DNA of 64,000 nucleotides from Candidatus Proelusimicrobium tauri. Lineage in GTDB: Bacteria > Elusimicrobiota > Elusimicrobia > Elusimicrobiales > Elusimicrobiaceae. The notes below the pieces were generated by a model. That model was given only the letters and a program-made list of their open reading frames with translations. It ran no database searches and was not told where the DNA came from. Positions 1 through 8,458 of the stretch are shown one piece after another. Within the stretch, counting starts at the first letter, position 1, and the number at the start of each line of letters is the position of its first letter. The DNA is taken from the NCBI GenBank assembly GCA_002311025.1, contig DBYY01000004.1, forward strand, positions 70,265-134,264. Reading direction: 5' to 3'. The position numbers were made by a program, and so were the translations under genes.

Positions 1-923
1 ATGTTCGGTAAAGTTAAAGCCAAAGCAAAAGGCCAAATACATTTTTTAAAACCGTATTTGGCGAGTAAAAATCCGCCTAAAATATTACCGATAATTAAGG
101 CAATCATAGCATAAGTCCCTTTAATTACACCTACAACTTTAAGAGATATTCCCAAAGCGCCTTCGTCTATGGGGTTCATTAAAAAAGGGGTTGTAATTTT
201 TTCTAAAGAAGCCTCTCCCAAACGGTAAAGCAAAATAAAAGCCAAAATGGCAATAATATTTTTCTGTGTGAAATAACTTTTAAAAGATTCATCAAAATCA
301 CTATGGGATCTATTATCCGTTTTTACAGGTTTATCGTTTGCCGGTTTTGGTGAAATAAAACTATGCCATAAATAAAAGAGTAAAAATAAAGCACCTATTG
401 TCATAAAAGCAATTTTCCAACTTAAAAAGATATCACCGGTTTGCTCCTTGATAGTGCCGGCAAAAATCGCAATAATGCCCGAACCGTAAATCATTGCCAA
501 GCGGTAAAATAAAGTCCTTATACCGACAAAGAAAGATTGGCCTTTTTCATTTAAAGCAAGCATATAATAACCGTCAATAGCAATATCGTGTGTTGCACTG
601 ATAAAAGCACCGGCAAAGAAACCGGCAAGAGAGTAAACTAAATAGTTAGGCATAGAAAAACTTAAAGCAATAAATAAAAATACTACTGCAAGCAAAACCT
701 GCATCATAAGTATCCATTTGCGTTTTGTGCTTTTGGAATCTACTATAGGCGCCCAGAACATTTTTAGAATCCAAGGTAGATAAAGACAGGAAGTCCAAAA
801 AGCAACAATATCATTTTTTACATTTAATGAAGAATAAACCATCACTGCAAGGGAGTTTATAATTATATAAGGTAAACCTTCGGCAAAATAAAGCGAGGGA
901 ACAAAAGCCCAAGCATTTTTCAT
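1..923 (-). CDS. MFS permease, AmpG/PAT-like (3' end outside window)
   Basis: The reading frame is open from an ATG at 923 to the window edge (307 codons), so the C-terminus is missing. The start is preceded by a good Shine-Dalgarno (TAGGAG). The N-terminus reads MKNAWAFVPSLYFAEGLPY, then an INSLAVMVY stretch and a LPWILKMFWAPIVD loop motif, the pattern of PAT/AmpG-type major facilitator permeases that carry muropeptides or other small solutes across the inner membrane. Several hydrophobic helices follow. The substrate cannot be read from the sequence. The gene diverges from the EamA transporter with 32 bp between them. Confidence 0.75.
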   Translation of the reverse strand, partial: MKNAWAFVPSLYFAEGLPYIIINSLAVMVYSSLNVKNDIVAFWTSCLYLPWILKMFWAPIVDSKSTKRKWILMMQVLLAVVFLFIALSFSMPNYLVYSLAGFFAGAFISATHDIAIDGYYMLALNEKGQSFFVGIRTLFYRLAMIYGSGIIAIFAGTIKEQTGDIFLSWKIAFMTIGALFLLFYLWHSFISPKPANDKPVKTDNRSHSDFDESFKSYFTQKNIIAILAFILLYRLGEASLEKITTPFLMNPIDEGALGISLKVVGVIKGTYAMIALIIGNILGGFLLAKYGFKKCIWPFALALTLPN

Positions 924-943
924 AAAAATCTCCTAAAATTTTA

Positions 944-955
944 TATCATATAGGT
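944..955 (+). promoter_or_regulatory. -10 element of the EamA gene, leaderless arrangement
   Basis: TATCAT at 944-949 is followed by exactly 6 bases and then the ATG at 956. A start site about 7 nt after the hexamer would coincide with the ATG. No Shine-Dalgarno sequence precedes this ATG. No clear -35 is visible. Confidence 0.45.
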
Positions 956-1813
956 ATGAATATATTATACTTTATATTACTTGCTTTTTTCTGGGGTAGT
1001 GCCTATATCGGAGTTAAATATACACTCGAAGTTGTAGAGCCTTTTACTTCCGCTTTTTTGAGAACTTTTATAGGTTTTCTGTTTTTTGCAATTTGGTATC
1101 TTATTGCCAGAAAAAAAGTTCACTTACCTTTAAAACTTGCTTGGCGCCCGTGGCTTGCCGGCACTTTGATAATGACTTTGCCTTTTTTATTTCTCTATTG
1201 GGGGCAAAGGTTTGTTTCCGCAGGTATGGGCGGTATTATGAACGGCACGGTGCCTTTGTGGGTATTCATTATTGCCGCTTTAACAATTAAAGGGGAAGAT
1301 AAATTTACTTGGAAAAAGAGTATAGGTGTTCTGCTCGGTTTTATCGGTCTTGTTTTGACAAAAGGTTTTGCTCCCGTTGAAACAAGCGCTTTGCTAGGTA
1401 TGGGTTCGCTCTTGCTTATGGCTGTTTGTTATGCTCTTGGTAATGTTTTTACAAAATATATTCTTACCAATAATATAACTATGGAACAAAACATTTATCA
1501 TCAATTTATGTTTAGTTCGGTCAGTTTGCTGCTAGTGGCTTTACTTTCCGGCGAATCTTTGCCAAGTTCGGCTATTTTTGAACCGAAAGTTTTTGTTTCA
1601 ATGTTATATGTAGGTATTTGTTCTTCCGCTCTTGCTTTGCTTTTACTTTTTAAATTATTAAAAGAATGGGGCGCTTTAAAAGCAAGCGCGGCCACTTATT
1701 TTGTACCGGTAGTAGCAGTTGCTTTAGATTATATTTTAAACGGGGTTATTCCCGGTGTCCATACCATAACGGGTATGGTGATTATTATTGTAAGTTTATT
1801 GCTTATAAAATAA
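956..1813 (+). CDS. EamA/DMT-superfamily transporter
   Basis: A 285-residue, almost wholly hydrophobic protein with about ten transmembrane helices arranged as two similar halves (roughly residues 3-135 and 145-285), the EamA (RhaT-like) architecture of drug/metabolite transporters in the inner membrane. The first helix contains the typical FFWGSAYIGVKYTLE motif. Length is normal for the family. Substrate is unknown; relatives export amino acids or other metabolites. It starts at an ATG without a ribosome binding site, next to a -10-like hexamer, and ends 16 bp before nadE. Confidence 0.85.
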   Translation: MNILYFILLAFFWGSAYIGVKYTLEVVEPFTSAFLRTFIGFLFFAIWYLIARKKVHLPLKLAWRPWLAGTLIMTLPFLFLYWGQRFVSAGMGGIMNGTVPLWVFIIAALTIKGEDKFTWKKSIGVLLGFIGLVLTKGFAPVETSALLGMGSLLLMAVCYALGNVFTKYILTNNITMEQNIYHQFMFSSVSLLLVALLSGESLPSSAIFEPKVFVSMLYVGICSSALALLLLFKLLKEWGALKASAATYFVPVVAVALDYILNGVIPGVHTITGMVIIIVSLLLIK

Positions 1814-1817
1814 ATGG

Positions 1818-1829
1818 TATTATATTTAT
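1818..1829 (+). promoter_or_regulatory. -10 element of nadE, leaderless arrangement
   Basis: TATTAT at 1818-1823, then 6 bases, then the nadE ATG at 1830. There is no Shine-Dalgarno sequence. The spacing is the same as at 956, 14290 and 30302. Confidence 0.45.
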
Positions 1830-3728
1830 ATGAATAGTTTCATTAAAGTTGCTTCGGCAATACCTTCTTTAAAAGTGGCAGATGTTTTTTATAATGCCGA
1901 GCAAATTGTCGCGCTTTGTAAAAAAGCGGCAAAATCAGGCGTGCAAATTATAACTTTTCCGGAAACTTGCCTTACAGGTTATACCTGTGGTGATTTGTTT
2001 TTACAAAGCACACTTTTAAACCAAACGGAAGATGCCCTTGTCTCTTTAATTAAAGAAACAAAAAAATTAGATTTAATAATTATTATCGGTATGCCGGTTG
2101 ATGCGGGTGCGCAACTTGCAAACTGCGCAATAGTTATTTATAAAGGCAAAATACTTGGCGCCGTGCCAAAAACTTATTTACCGAACTATAAAGAATTTTA
2201 CGAAAAAAGATATTTTACCCCTGCAAATAATCTTTTACAGGAAAAAATAACTTTATGCGGGCAAGAAATTCCTCTTTCAACAAAACTTTTATTTAAAGCC
2301 GGCCCTGCCTTATTTGCTTGTGAAATTTGCGAAGACCTTTGGGCGCCGATTGCCCCTTCTTCCATAGCGGCTTTAAACGGTGCGAATTTAATTTTTAATT
2401 TATCCGGCAGTGATGAACTTGTCGGCAAAAACGAGTATAGAAAGAAACTTGTTTCCGTTCACTCTGTAAAGAATATTTGTGCCTATGTTTATGCTTCAAG
2501 CGGACTTGGCGAATCTACAACCGATTCCGCCTATACGGGTAATGCCTTTATTTATGAAAACGGTACTTGCCTTGCCGAAGGTAAAAGATTTAGCACCGAA
2601 GAGCAAATAGTTATAAGTGATATTGATACGGAAAAAATAAATAAATTAAGGCATCAAAATATAACTTTCAGCGATTCAAGTGCAAATTATAAAACTCCTT
2701 ATACAATAATTGACACTAAGTTAAAAGTAAAAAAAAACTCTTTAAATAGGGAGTTTAATCCTTTACCTTTTATTCCTAGAGATGGAAAAGATTTTGATGA
2801 TATCTTAAAGATTCAAACTTTTGGTCTGGCAAAGCGCCTTTTACATACAAACGCAAAAACTTTAGTTCTTGGTATTTCCGGCGGACTTGATTCTGCTTGG
2901 GCCTTAATTGTTTGCGCGCATACTTTAAAATTACTCGGTCGCACAAATAAAGATATTTTGGCAATTACAATGCCGGCATTTGCGACAAGCACGCGCACAC
3001 GTTCAAATGCTCTTGCTTTAGCGCGTGCCTTTGGTGCAACTACTAAAGAAATAAATATTTCAAATACCTGTTTATCACAATTAAAAGATATTAAGCACAG
3101 TCCGAAAAAGCACGATATTACTTTTGAAAATACTCAAGCGCGCTACCGCACGCAAATTTTAATGAATATGGCTAATCAGACAGGCGGACTTGTGATAGGA
3201 ACAGGCGATCTATCCGAACTTGCGCTTGGCTGGTGCACTTATAATGGGGACCATATGTCTATGTATGGGGTAAACGCAGGTTTAAGCAAAACTTTAATAA
3301 AGGCTTTAACTTTAAATTATGCCGAAAACTCTAACCCTAAAATTTCCAAACTTTTAAAGGATATTTTAGCAACGCCGATTAGTCCCGAACTTGTGCCCGC
3401 AACAAAAAAAGGGGCACAGGAAACGGAACTTTCTATCGGGCCTTACGAACTGCACGATTTCTTTTTATATTATTGTATGCGCTATAATTTCGGTCCGCAA
3501 AAAATTTTTTATATGGCGCAAAGTGCGTTTAAAAACAAATATACAAAGGATCAAATTAAAAAATATTTACAGATATTTTTTAAAAGATTTTTTGCTCAAC
3601 AATTTAAACGCTCTTGCTTACCCGATGGAGTTAAAGTTTGCGCTTTATCTTTAAGCCCGCGTGGAGATTTGCGTATGCCAAGCGATGCCAGCCTTGCCTG
3701 CTGGCAAAAAGAAATGGAGGAAATCTAA
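1830..3728 (+). CDS. nadE: Glutamine-dependent NAD+ synthetase
   Basis: Catalyses the last step of NAD biosynthesis: ATP-dependent amidation of nicotinic acid adenine dinucleotide with ammonia from glutamine. The 632-residue protein has the two-domain form. An N-terminal nitrilase-type glutaminase (about 1-270) shows the Glu-Lys-Cys triad: E45 in FPETCLTGY, K114 in VPKTYLPNY and C167 in EICEDLW. The C-terminal synthetase (about 320-632) has the PP-loop SGGLDS at 350-355. Full length for the glutamine-dependent class. The AI-2E gene starts on the base after its stop codon, so the two are probably co-transcribed and coupled. Confidence 0.95.
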   Translation: MNSFIKVASAIPSLKVADVFYNAEQIVALCKKAAKSGVQIITFPETCLTGYTCGDLFLQSTLLNQTEDALVSLIKETKKLDLIIIIGMPVDAGAQLANCAIVIYKGKILGAVPKTYLPNYKEFYEKRYFTPANNLLQEKITLCGQEIPLSTKLLFKAGPALFACEICEDLWAPIAPSSIAALNGANLIFNLSGSDELVGKNEYRKKLVSVHSVKNICAYVYASSGLGESTTDSAYTGNAFIYENGTCLAEGKRFSTEEQIVISDIDTEKINKLRHQNITFSDSSANYKTPYTIIDTKLKVKKNSLNREFNPLPFIPRDGKDFDDILKIQTFGLAKRLLHTNAKTLVLGISGGLDSAWALIVCAHTLKLLGRTNKDILAITMPAFATSTRTRSNALALARAFGATTKEINISNTCLSQLKDIKHSPKKHDITFENTQARYRTQILMNMANQTGGLVIGTGDLSELALGWCTYNGDHMSMYGVNAGLSKTLIKALTLNYAENSNPKISKLLKDILATPISPELVPATKKGAQETELSIGPYELHDFFLYYCMRYNFGPQKIFYMAQSAFKNKYTKDQIKKYLQIFFKRFFAQQFKRSCLPDGVKVCALSLSPRGDLRMPSDASLACWQKEMEEI

Positions 3729-4736
3729 ATGTTCAAAAATAAAATGGAACAAAATATCCCTTTAATAAATACTTGTCTTATTATTATTGCGGCAGCCGCT
3801 TTAACTTGGATACTTATTTACACAAAAAATATGCTTATGCCCTTTGTTATTGCCTTATTTATCAGTATTGTATCAAATACAATTTCCGCTTGGATGAAAG
3901 ATAAATGGCAAGTGCCCAGAACTCTCGGTCTTATTTTAAGCGCAACTATTGTTTTGGCGGCTTTATTTTTGGTAGTTTTATTTATTTCAAACTCCATAGA
4001 ATCGTTTATTTCCGGTGCGGATATTTATTCCCGCAAATTAACAGGCGTTTTGGAGTGGTCTTTTGAAAAAATGCATAAACTCGGCCTAAGTACCAATACG
4101 GATGTCTTTATTGATTACTTTAATAAACCGCTTTTTGATATGGTTAAAAGTACAGGCAGTGGGCTTTTATCCCTTTTAACGAGTTCTATGCTTGTTTTCT
4201 TATTTGTCATCTTTATGTTAATCGGTTCTTCCACCGAAAAGAGCAAATTTACTTTAGATATTGAAAAGCAAATTTCTTATTATCTTTTAATAAAAATTGC
4301 CGTTTCTTTAATGGCGGCATTTTTCGTTTGGATAGTTTTGAGCGTAGTTAAAACCGAACTCGCTTTAATGTTTGCAATTATAACTTTTATGCTCAATTTT
4401 ATACCGAATATAGGTCCTGTTATCGCAACACTTTTGCCGGCGCCGGTGTTATTTTTGCAATATGGTTTTGCTTGGCAGTTTTGGTTTGCTTTGATAGCGG
4501 TAAGTCTTGTTCATTTTGTTGTAGGCAATATACTAGAAACACGTTGGCTTGGTAAAGGGATGGACCTTAACCCCGTTGTCGTACTTGCCTGCTTAATCTT
4601 TTGGGCTCTTGTTTGGGGACCGATGGGCGCACTTTTGGCTGTTCCCTTAACTTCAATTATCAAAATTATTTTGGAAAAGAGTTCTTCTACAAAACCCTTT
4701 GCCGATATTTTGGCCGGACGTTTACCCTTTAAATAA
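3729..4736 (+). CDS. AI-2E family transporter (PerM-like)
   Basis: A 335-residue membrane protein with an N-terminal pair of helices, a central soluble stretch (about 90-145) and a hydrophobic C-terminal half containing NFIPNIGPVIATLLPAPVL and the conserved GNILETRWLGKGMDLNPVVV region of the AI-2E/PerM/YdiK family. Members are inner-membrane permeases; despite the name, few have a proven role in autoinducer export and some act as Na+/H+ antiporters. It follows nadE without a gap, and its TAA overlaps the uvrC ATG by one base, which suggests translational coupling. Confidence 0.85.
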   Translation: MFKNKMEQNIPLINTCLIIIAAAALTWILIYTKNMLMPFVIALFISIVSNTISAWMKDKWQVPRTLGLILSATIVLAALFLVVLFISNSIESFISGADIYSRKLTGVLEWSFEKMHKLGLSTNTDVFIDYFNKPLFDMVKSTGSGLLSLLTSSMLVFLFVIFMLIGSSTEKSKFTLDIEKQISYYLLIKIAVSLMAAFFVWIVLSVVKTELALMFAIITFMLNFIPNIGPVIATLLPAPVLFLQYGFAWQFWFALIAVSLVHFVVGNILETRWLGKGMDLNPVVVLACLIFWALVWGPMGALLAVPLTSIIKIILEKSSSTKPFADILAGRLPFK

Positions 4737-6052
4737 TGATAGATTTAAGTCTTCTTCCTAAAAAGCCCGGCGTTTATATTATGAGGGATAAAACAAACTT
4801 CATAATATATATCGGTAAGGCAAAGAATATATCAGCCAGAGTTCACCAGTATTTTACCAAAGGTGAACTTATCAGTCGCGCGTGGAAGATACCCCTTTTA
4901 ATACCTTTAATTGCAAAAATTGATTATATCGTTTGCGCAAGCGAGCGCGACGCTCTTTTGCTTGAAAATAAACTAATCAAACGCTATCAGCCGTTTTTTA
5001 ACACAATGTTAAAAGACGCAAAAAGTTATCCTTATTTGAAATTAACTAACGAAGATTTTCCTCGTCTTATTCTAACAAGGCAGTATAAAGAAGACGGTTC
5101 TTTATATTTCGGGCCTTATCCAAAGGTTGCTCTTTTAAATAATCTTTTGCGCTTTTTGTGGAAAAGTAAAATAATTTCTTTAAGACCTTGCAAATGGAGT
5201 TTTTCCTTAAAAAAACCCTTAGCGGAAAAGAAAATAAACGGCTGTATTTATTATCATACAGGCCAATGCCTTGCCCCTTGCGCAAAGGCGGAAAACAGGC
5301 CTTTATATAAAAAAATGGTTAAGCAAATTAAACTTTTTTTAGAGGGTAATTTTTCTGCTTTTCAAAAAATGCTTGAGAGTGAAATGAATAAAGCCAGCAA
5401 AAATATGGCCTACGAAGAAGCCGCAAAATATAGAGATTTACTTTCTTCCCTTGATTCTATGAAAGAGCGTGTTAAAATAAGCGAGTTTAAAGAAGAAAAA
5501 CTTAAAACTTATATTGAAGCCAGCACCAAATTGCAAAGATTGAGCGAAATACTGGGTTCTAAAAAACCTATTCGCCATATTGAGGCCTTTGATAATTCTC
5601 ACCTGCAAGGTAAACAGGCCGTCGGGGGGATGGTTTGTTTTATTGACGGGCAAAAATATAAAGCGCATTATAGGCGTTTTAAAATTAAATCTGCCTTACC
5701 CGAAACCGGCGGGGATGACTTTTTAATGATGAAAGAGTGTGTTTTGCGTCGTCTTAAGCAACTTGCTAAAACGCCAAAGCAAAATCACCCCGATTTATTT
5801 TTAATTGACGGTGGTAAAGGGCAACTACACTTTGCGCTTGAAGCAATTAAAGAGCGCGGTTTTGATATTTCTGTTATTTCCCTTGCCAAAAGGGAAGAGG
5901 AAATTTTTACTCCTAATTCTTCCACAAGTATTAAACTTGATAAAAGCGACCCTGCCTTGCGCTTAATTATGGAAATCCGCGATGAAGTCCACCGTTTTGC
6001 CATAACCTATCACCGCTTGCTTAGAAACAAAGCTCTTTTAAATAAAAAATAG
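4736..6052 (+). CDS. uvrC: UvrC excinuclease subunit, short form lacking HhH
   Basis: Nuclease subunit of UvrABC nucleotide excision repair. Seen: N-terminal GIY-YIG nuclease (about 8-90, GVYIMRDKTNFIIYIGKAKN), a Cys-containing linker (CIYYHTGQCLAPC), a UVR motif that binds UvrB (about 195-235), and the RNase H-like 5' nuclease with its triad D286 (EAFDNSH), D358 (LIDGGKGQ) and H419 (DEVHRFAITYHR). At 438 residues it is far shorter than the usual 590-620. It stops 19 residues after H419, where the tandem helix-hairpin-helix domain would normally follow. The 103 bp after the stop hold no remnant. Both nuclease sites look intact, so it is probably functional with altered DNA binding. Confidence 0.9.
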   Translation: MIDLSLLPKKPGVYIMRDKTNFIIYIGKAKNISARVHQYFTKGELISRAWKIPLLIPLIAKIDYIVCASERDALLLENKLIKRYQPFFNTMLKDAKSYPYLKLTNEDFPRLILTRQYKEDGSLYFGPYPKVALLNNLLRFLWKSKIISLRPCKWSFSLKKPLAEKKINGCIYYHTGQCLAPCAKAENRPLYKKMVKQIKLFLEGNFSAFQKMLESEMNKASKNMAYEEAAKYRDLLSSLDSMKERVKISEFKEEKLKTYIEASTKLQRLSEILGSKKPIRHIEAFDNSHLQGKQAVGGMVCFIDGQKYKAHYRRFKIKSALPETGGDDFLMMKECVLRRLKQLAKTPKQNHPDLFLIDGGKGQLHFALEAIKERGFDISVISLAKREEEIFTPNSSTSIKLDKSDPALRLIMEIRDEVHRFAITYHRLLRNKALLNKK

Positions 6053-6088
6053 GTCTTTTGCTCTATTTCTGTCTAGGTCTTTTATTCC

Positions 6089-6117
6089 TTGTAAATAATG
6101 TCTTTGTATATTAGAAT
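6089..6117 (+). promoter_or_regulatory. Sigma-70 type promoter of the HExxH gene
   Basis: TTGTAA at 6089-6094, a 17-bp spacer, and TAGAAT at 6112-6117, followed by an AT-rich leader with the Shine-Dalgarno AAAGGAAAAG before the ATG at 6156. Confidence 0.55.
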
Positions 6118-6155
6118 TTAATTATAAGAAAGATTATTAAAGAAAGGAAAAGAAA

Positions 6156-7499
6156 ATGAAGAAAATTCTTTTATTTTTACTAACCCTTTTTATTATGCCT
6201 GTTTTGGCATGTGCTTTTGATTTGAATCATAATAGTGCAGAACAAAAACAATTAGCACAGGAACTGAAAAATATTAAAGAAGATACCTGTGATTTATATG
6301 GACTGGTTGAAAATGAGTTATTGAAATATTACGGTAAAAATAATATAAAAGATTTTTATGATCCCGAACACCAAACCGGCTGGTTCAGAGTTTATGATTT
6401 TTTATCTTGGTTGAAAAATAATGAACAGGAATTAATAACAAAAATAATAGGAGAATCCGAATATTATAACTACTATCATCATGATAAAGGCATAGCTTTT
6501 CCTTTACAAAAGTTCTGTTCTTTAAAAACAGCGGAAACGCGCGGTTTTTTAGGAACTTTTTTAGGCAGAGAATATTTATTAAACAAATATTCCACTAAAA
6601 ATATAAGAAATGATAAATTTATTATAAGAGCCAATAAAAAGGCTTCCGCAGATATTTTACCGAGGAAAATTTATATTCCACCCTATAATGGGATAATGTC
6701 AAAGGGGATTCCTGAAAAGCTGGATTTGGCTCTTTATCCGACAATTAACTATGAAAAATTTAAAAGAATTTCTTTTGTAAATCTCATTAATTCTGCTATA
6801 CATGAAACTATGCATTTAATAGGTGTTTTTACCACTATCAAATATCAAAAATTATTGCCTGAAATCTTCACAATATATGCCCAAATGGCTTATGCTTTAC
6901 CCATAAAATCTAAAGAAGATTTTTCTGCGGGAGTTAGAAATTTATATAAGATACAACAAACTTTTCCGGAGCAGATGTATAAAGAATATACGGAAGCTCT
7001 TTTTGCTTATATACAATTTAAACAATTAGACAAAATGCCTCTTGAAGAAATATTTTCTTTTTCTGGAAAAATCAAGGAAGTTCCTGATAGTTTTTATGAT
7101 TTCTTTTCCCAAATGCGTAAGTATGACTATGGAGAAGAAGTTAAAGAGAAAGAAATAACAAAAGATGCCACCGTTAAAATAATTTTTGAAGATAAAGAAC
7201 AACTTATTGTAAAAGAAGGTTCTTTAGTAAAGCACTATACTAAAATTCCAAATAATTATGTTGAGGAAGTAATAATTAGCACTGTTAATATTGAAGAATA
7301 TATAAACAAAAAACCTTGGATATTACCACAATACAGACGAGTATTTAAAGAATTAGCGGAAGAATATTTCAAGTTAGAATATAATGCTTTTGCCGAAGAT
7401 TATGATTATAAAAAATATTTGGATATAAAGGACAATCCTTTAAAATATATTTTAAAGGAAAATAAGAATATTCCACCTACGCCGGAAGGATATATTTAA
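6156..7499 (+). CDS. Secreted protein with an HExxH motif, family unknown
   Basis: A 447-residue protein with an N-terminal signal peptide (KKILLFLLTLFIMPVLACAF). Cleavage could be by signal peptidase I after ACA; C19 is a poor lipobox because Leu sits at -2. Residues 216-220 read HETMH inside NSAIHETMHLIG, the zinc-binding HExxH helix of gluzincin-type metallopeptidases, so a periplasmic or extracellular zinc protease is possible. I cannot identify the third ligand with certainty and recognise no family. The C-terminal half is rich in Lys, Glu and Tyr. It has its own promoter and ends in a terminator shared with tsf. Confidence 0.6.
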   Translation: MKKILLFLLTLFIMPVLACAFDLNHNSAEQKQLAQELKNIKEDTCDLYGLVENELLKYYGKNNIKDFYDPEHQTGWFRVYDFLSWLKNNEQELITKIIGESEYYNYYHHDKGIAFPLQKFCSLKTAETRGFLGTFLGREYLLNKYSTKNIRNDKFIIRANKKASADILPRKIYIPPYNGIMSKGIPEKLDLALYPTINYEKFKRISFVNLINSAIHETMHLIGVFTTIKYQKLLPEIFTIYAQMAYALPIKSKEDFSAGVRNLYKIQQTFPEQMYKEYTEALFAYIQFKQLDKMPLEEIFSFSGKIKEVPDSFYDFFSQMRKYDYGEEVKEKEITKDATVKIIFEDKEQLIVKEGSLVKHYTKIPNNYVEEVIISTVNIEEYINKKPWILPQYRRVFKELAEEYFKLEYNAFAEDYDYKKYLDIKDNPLKYILKENKNIPPTPEGYI

Positions 7500-7514
7500 T
7501 ATTTTTAGGCAAAT

Positions 7515-7546
7515 AAAAAAGCCCTCTTAATTGAGGGCTTTTTTTG
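7515..7546. terminator. Bidirectional terminator between the HExxH gene and tsf
   Basis: GCCCTC TTAATT GAGGGC hairpin flanked by a run of A on one side and T on the other, so it can stop transcription from both convergent genes. Confidence 0.85.
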
Positions 7547-7570
7547 TTTTAAATGTTTTTCTAAAAGAAA

Positions 7571-8395
7571 TTAGAAGCGCACAAATCTTTCAACTTTGAT
7601 TGTGCAACCAAGTTCTTTAGAAGCATTGTCAACATAACCTTGAACGGAAACTTTGCTGTCTTTCATATAAGGTTGATTGAGTAAGCAAACATCTTTATAG
7701 AATTTGTTAATTCTGCCGGGAATCATTTTTGCGATAGCGGCTTCGGGCTTACCTTCGTTCTTGGCTTGAGTCATTGCAATTTCTTTTTCTCTTTCAATGA
7801 TTTCAGCGGGAACTGCTGCTTCGTTAAGATATTGGGCAACCATACCGACTGCCTGCATAGCAAGATTTCTTGCTACTTCTTTTGCGGCTTCTTCTTTACC
7901 GTTAACACCGCTAAGTTCAACTAAGGCACCTTTTTTGTTATCGCTGTGGACATAATAACCGATTAAGTTATTGTTTGCGTTCCAGCAAACGGCTTTAGTG
8001 AAGGAAACATTTTCCCCAAATTTAGGGGCTTTTTCTTCAATAAGTTTCTTTAAGGTTTCATCGGTTGTATAATCTGCGATGGTCGGGTTTTTAAGCATAT
8101 AATCTGCGATATTATCGACTAAAGCAATAAAATCCGGGGTTTTGGCAACGAAGTCAGTTTCACAACCGAGATAAGCCATAGCATAAGTTTTGCCGTCGGC
8201 GGAAATTTTAAGGGCAAGTCTGCCTTCTTTGGTTTCTCTGCCGGCTCTTTTTGCCATATCGGCAAGGCCTTTTTTGCGTAAATAGACGATAGCGGCTTCA
8301 ACTTCATTATTGCTTTGGGCAAGGGCTTGTTTGCAAGCACCAAGACCGGCGCCGGTTTTTTCTCTTAATACTTTAATTAATTCTAAAGTGGACAT
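7571..8395 (-). CDS. tsf: Elongation factor Ts
   Basis: Nucleotide exchange factor that recycles EF-Tu-GDP in the cytoplasm. The 274-residue product starts with the UBA-like N-terminal domain (LIKVLREKTGAGLGACKQAL) and carries the conserved TDFVAKTPDF loop (TDFV at 80-83) that inserts near the EF-Tu Mg2+ site. Length is normal. It lies downstream of rpsB in the classical rpsB-tsf operon, 63 bp apart, with a hairpin in the spacer. A GGAGA Shine-Dalgarno precedes the ATG at 8395. Confidence 0.97.
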   Translation of the reverse strand: MSTLELIKVLREKTGAGLGACKQALAQSNNEVEAAIVYLRKKGLADMAKRAGRETKEGRLALKISADGKTYAMAYLGCETDFVAKTPDFIALVDNIADYMLKNPTIADYTTDETLKKLIEEKAPKFGENVSFTKAVCWNANNNLIGYYVHSDNKKGALVELSGVNGKEEAAKEVARNLAMQAVGMVAQYLNEAAVPAEIIEREKEIAMTQAKNEGKPEAAIAKMIPGRINKFYKDVCLLNQPYMKDSKVSVQGYVDNASKELGCTIKVERFVRF

Positions 8396-8424
8396 TTATT
8401 TCTCCTTCTGAACTTCTACTTTAC

Positions 8425-8445
8425 CTGCGCTCTTAATGAGCGCAG
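8425..8445 (-). promoter_or_regulatory. Hairpin in the rpsB-tsf spacer
   Basis: A perfect 8-bp stem CTGCGCTC / GAGCGCAG with loop TTAAT lies between rpsB and tsf. On the transcribed strand no T tract follows, so it is more likely an RNA processing, stability or partial attenuation signal than a full terminator. Confidence 0.55.
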
Positions 8446-8458
8446 ATTTTCAAATAAT

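Noticed and set aside
6053..6155. Frameshifted remnant of the UvrC HhH domain
   Set aside because: The 103 bp are AT-rich non-coding sequence with a promoter; no HhH-like peptide appears in any frame.
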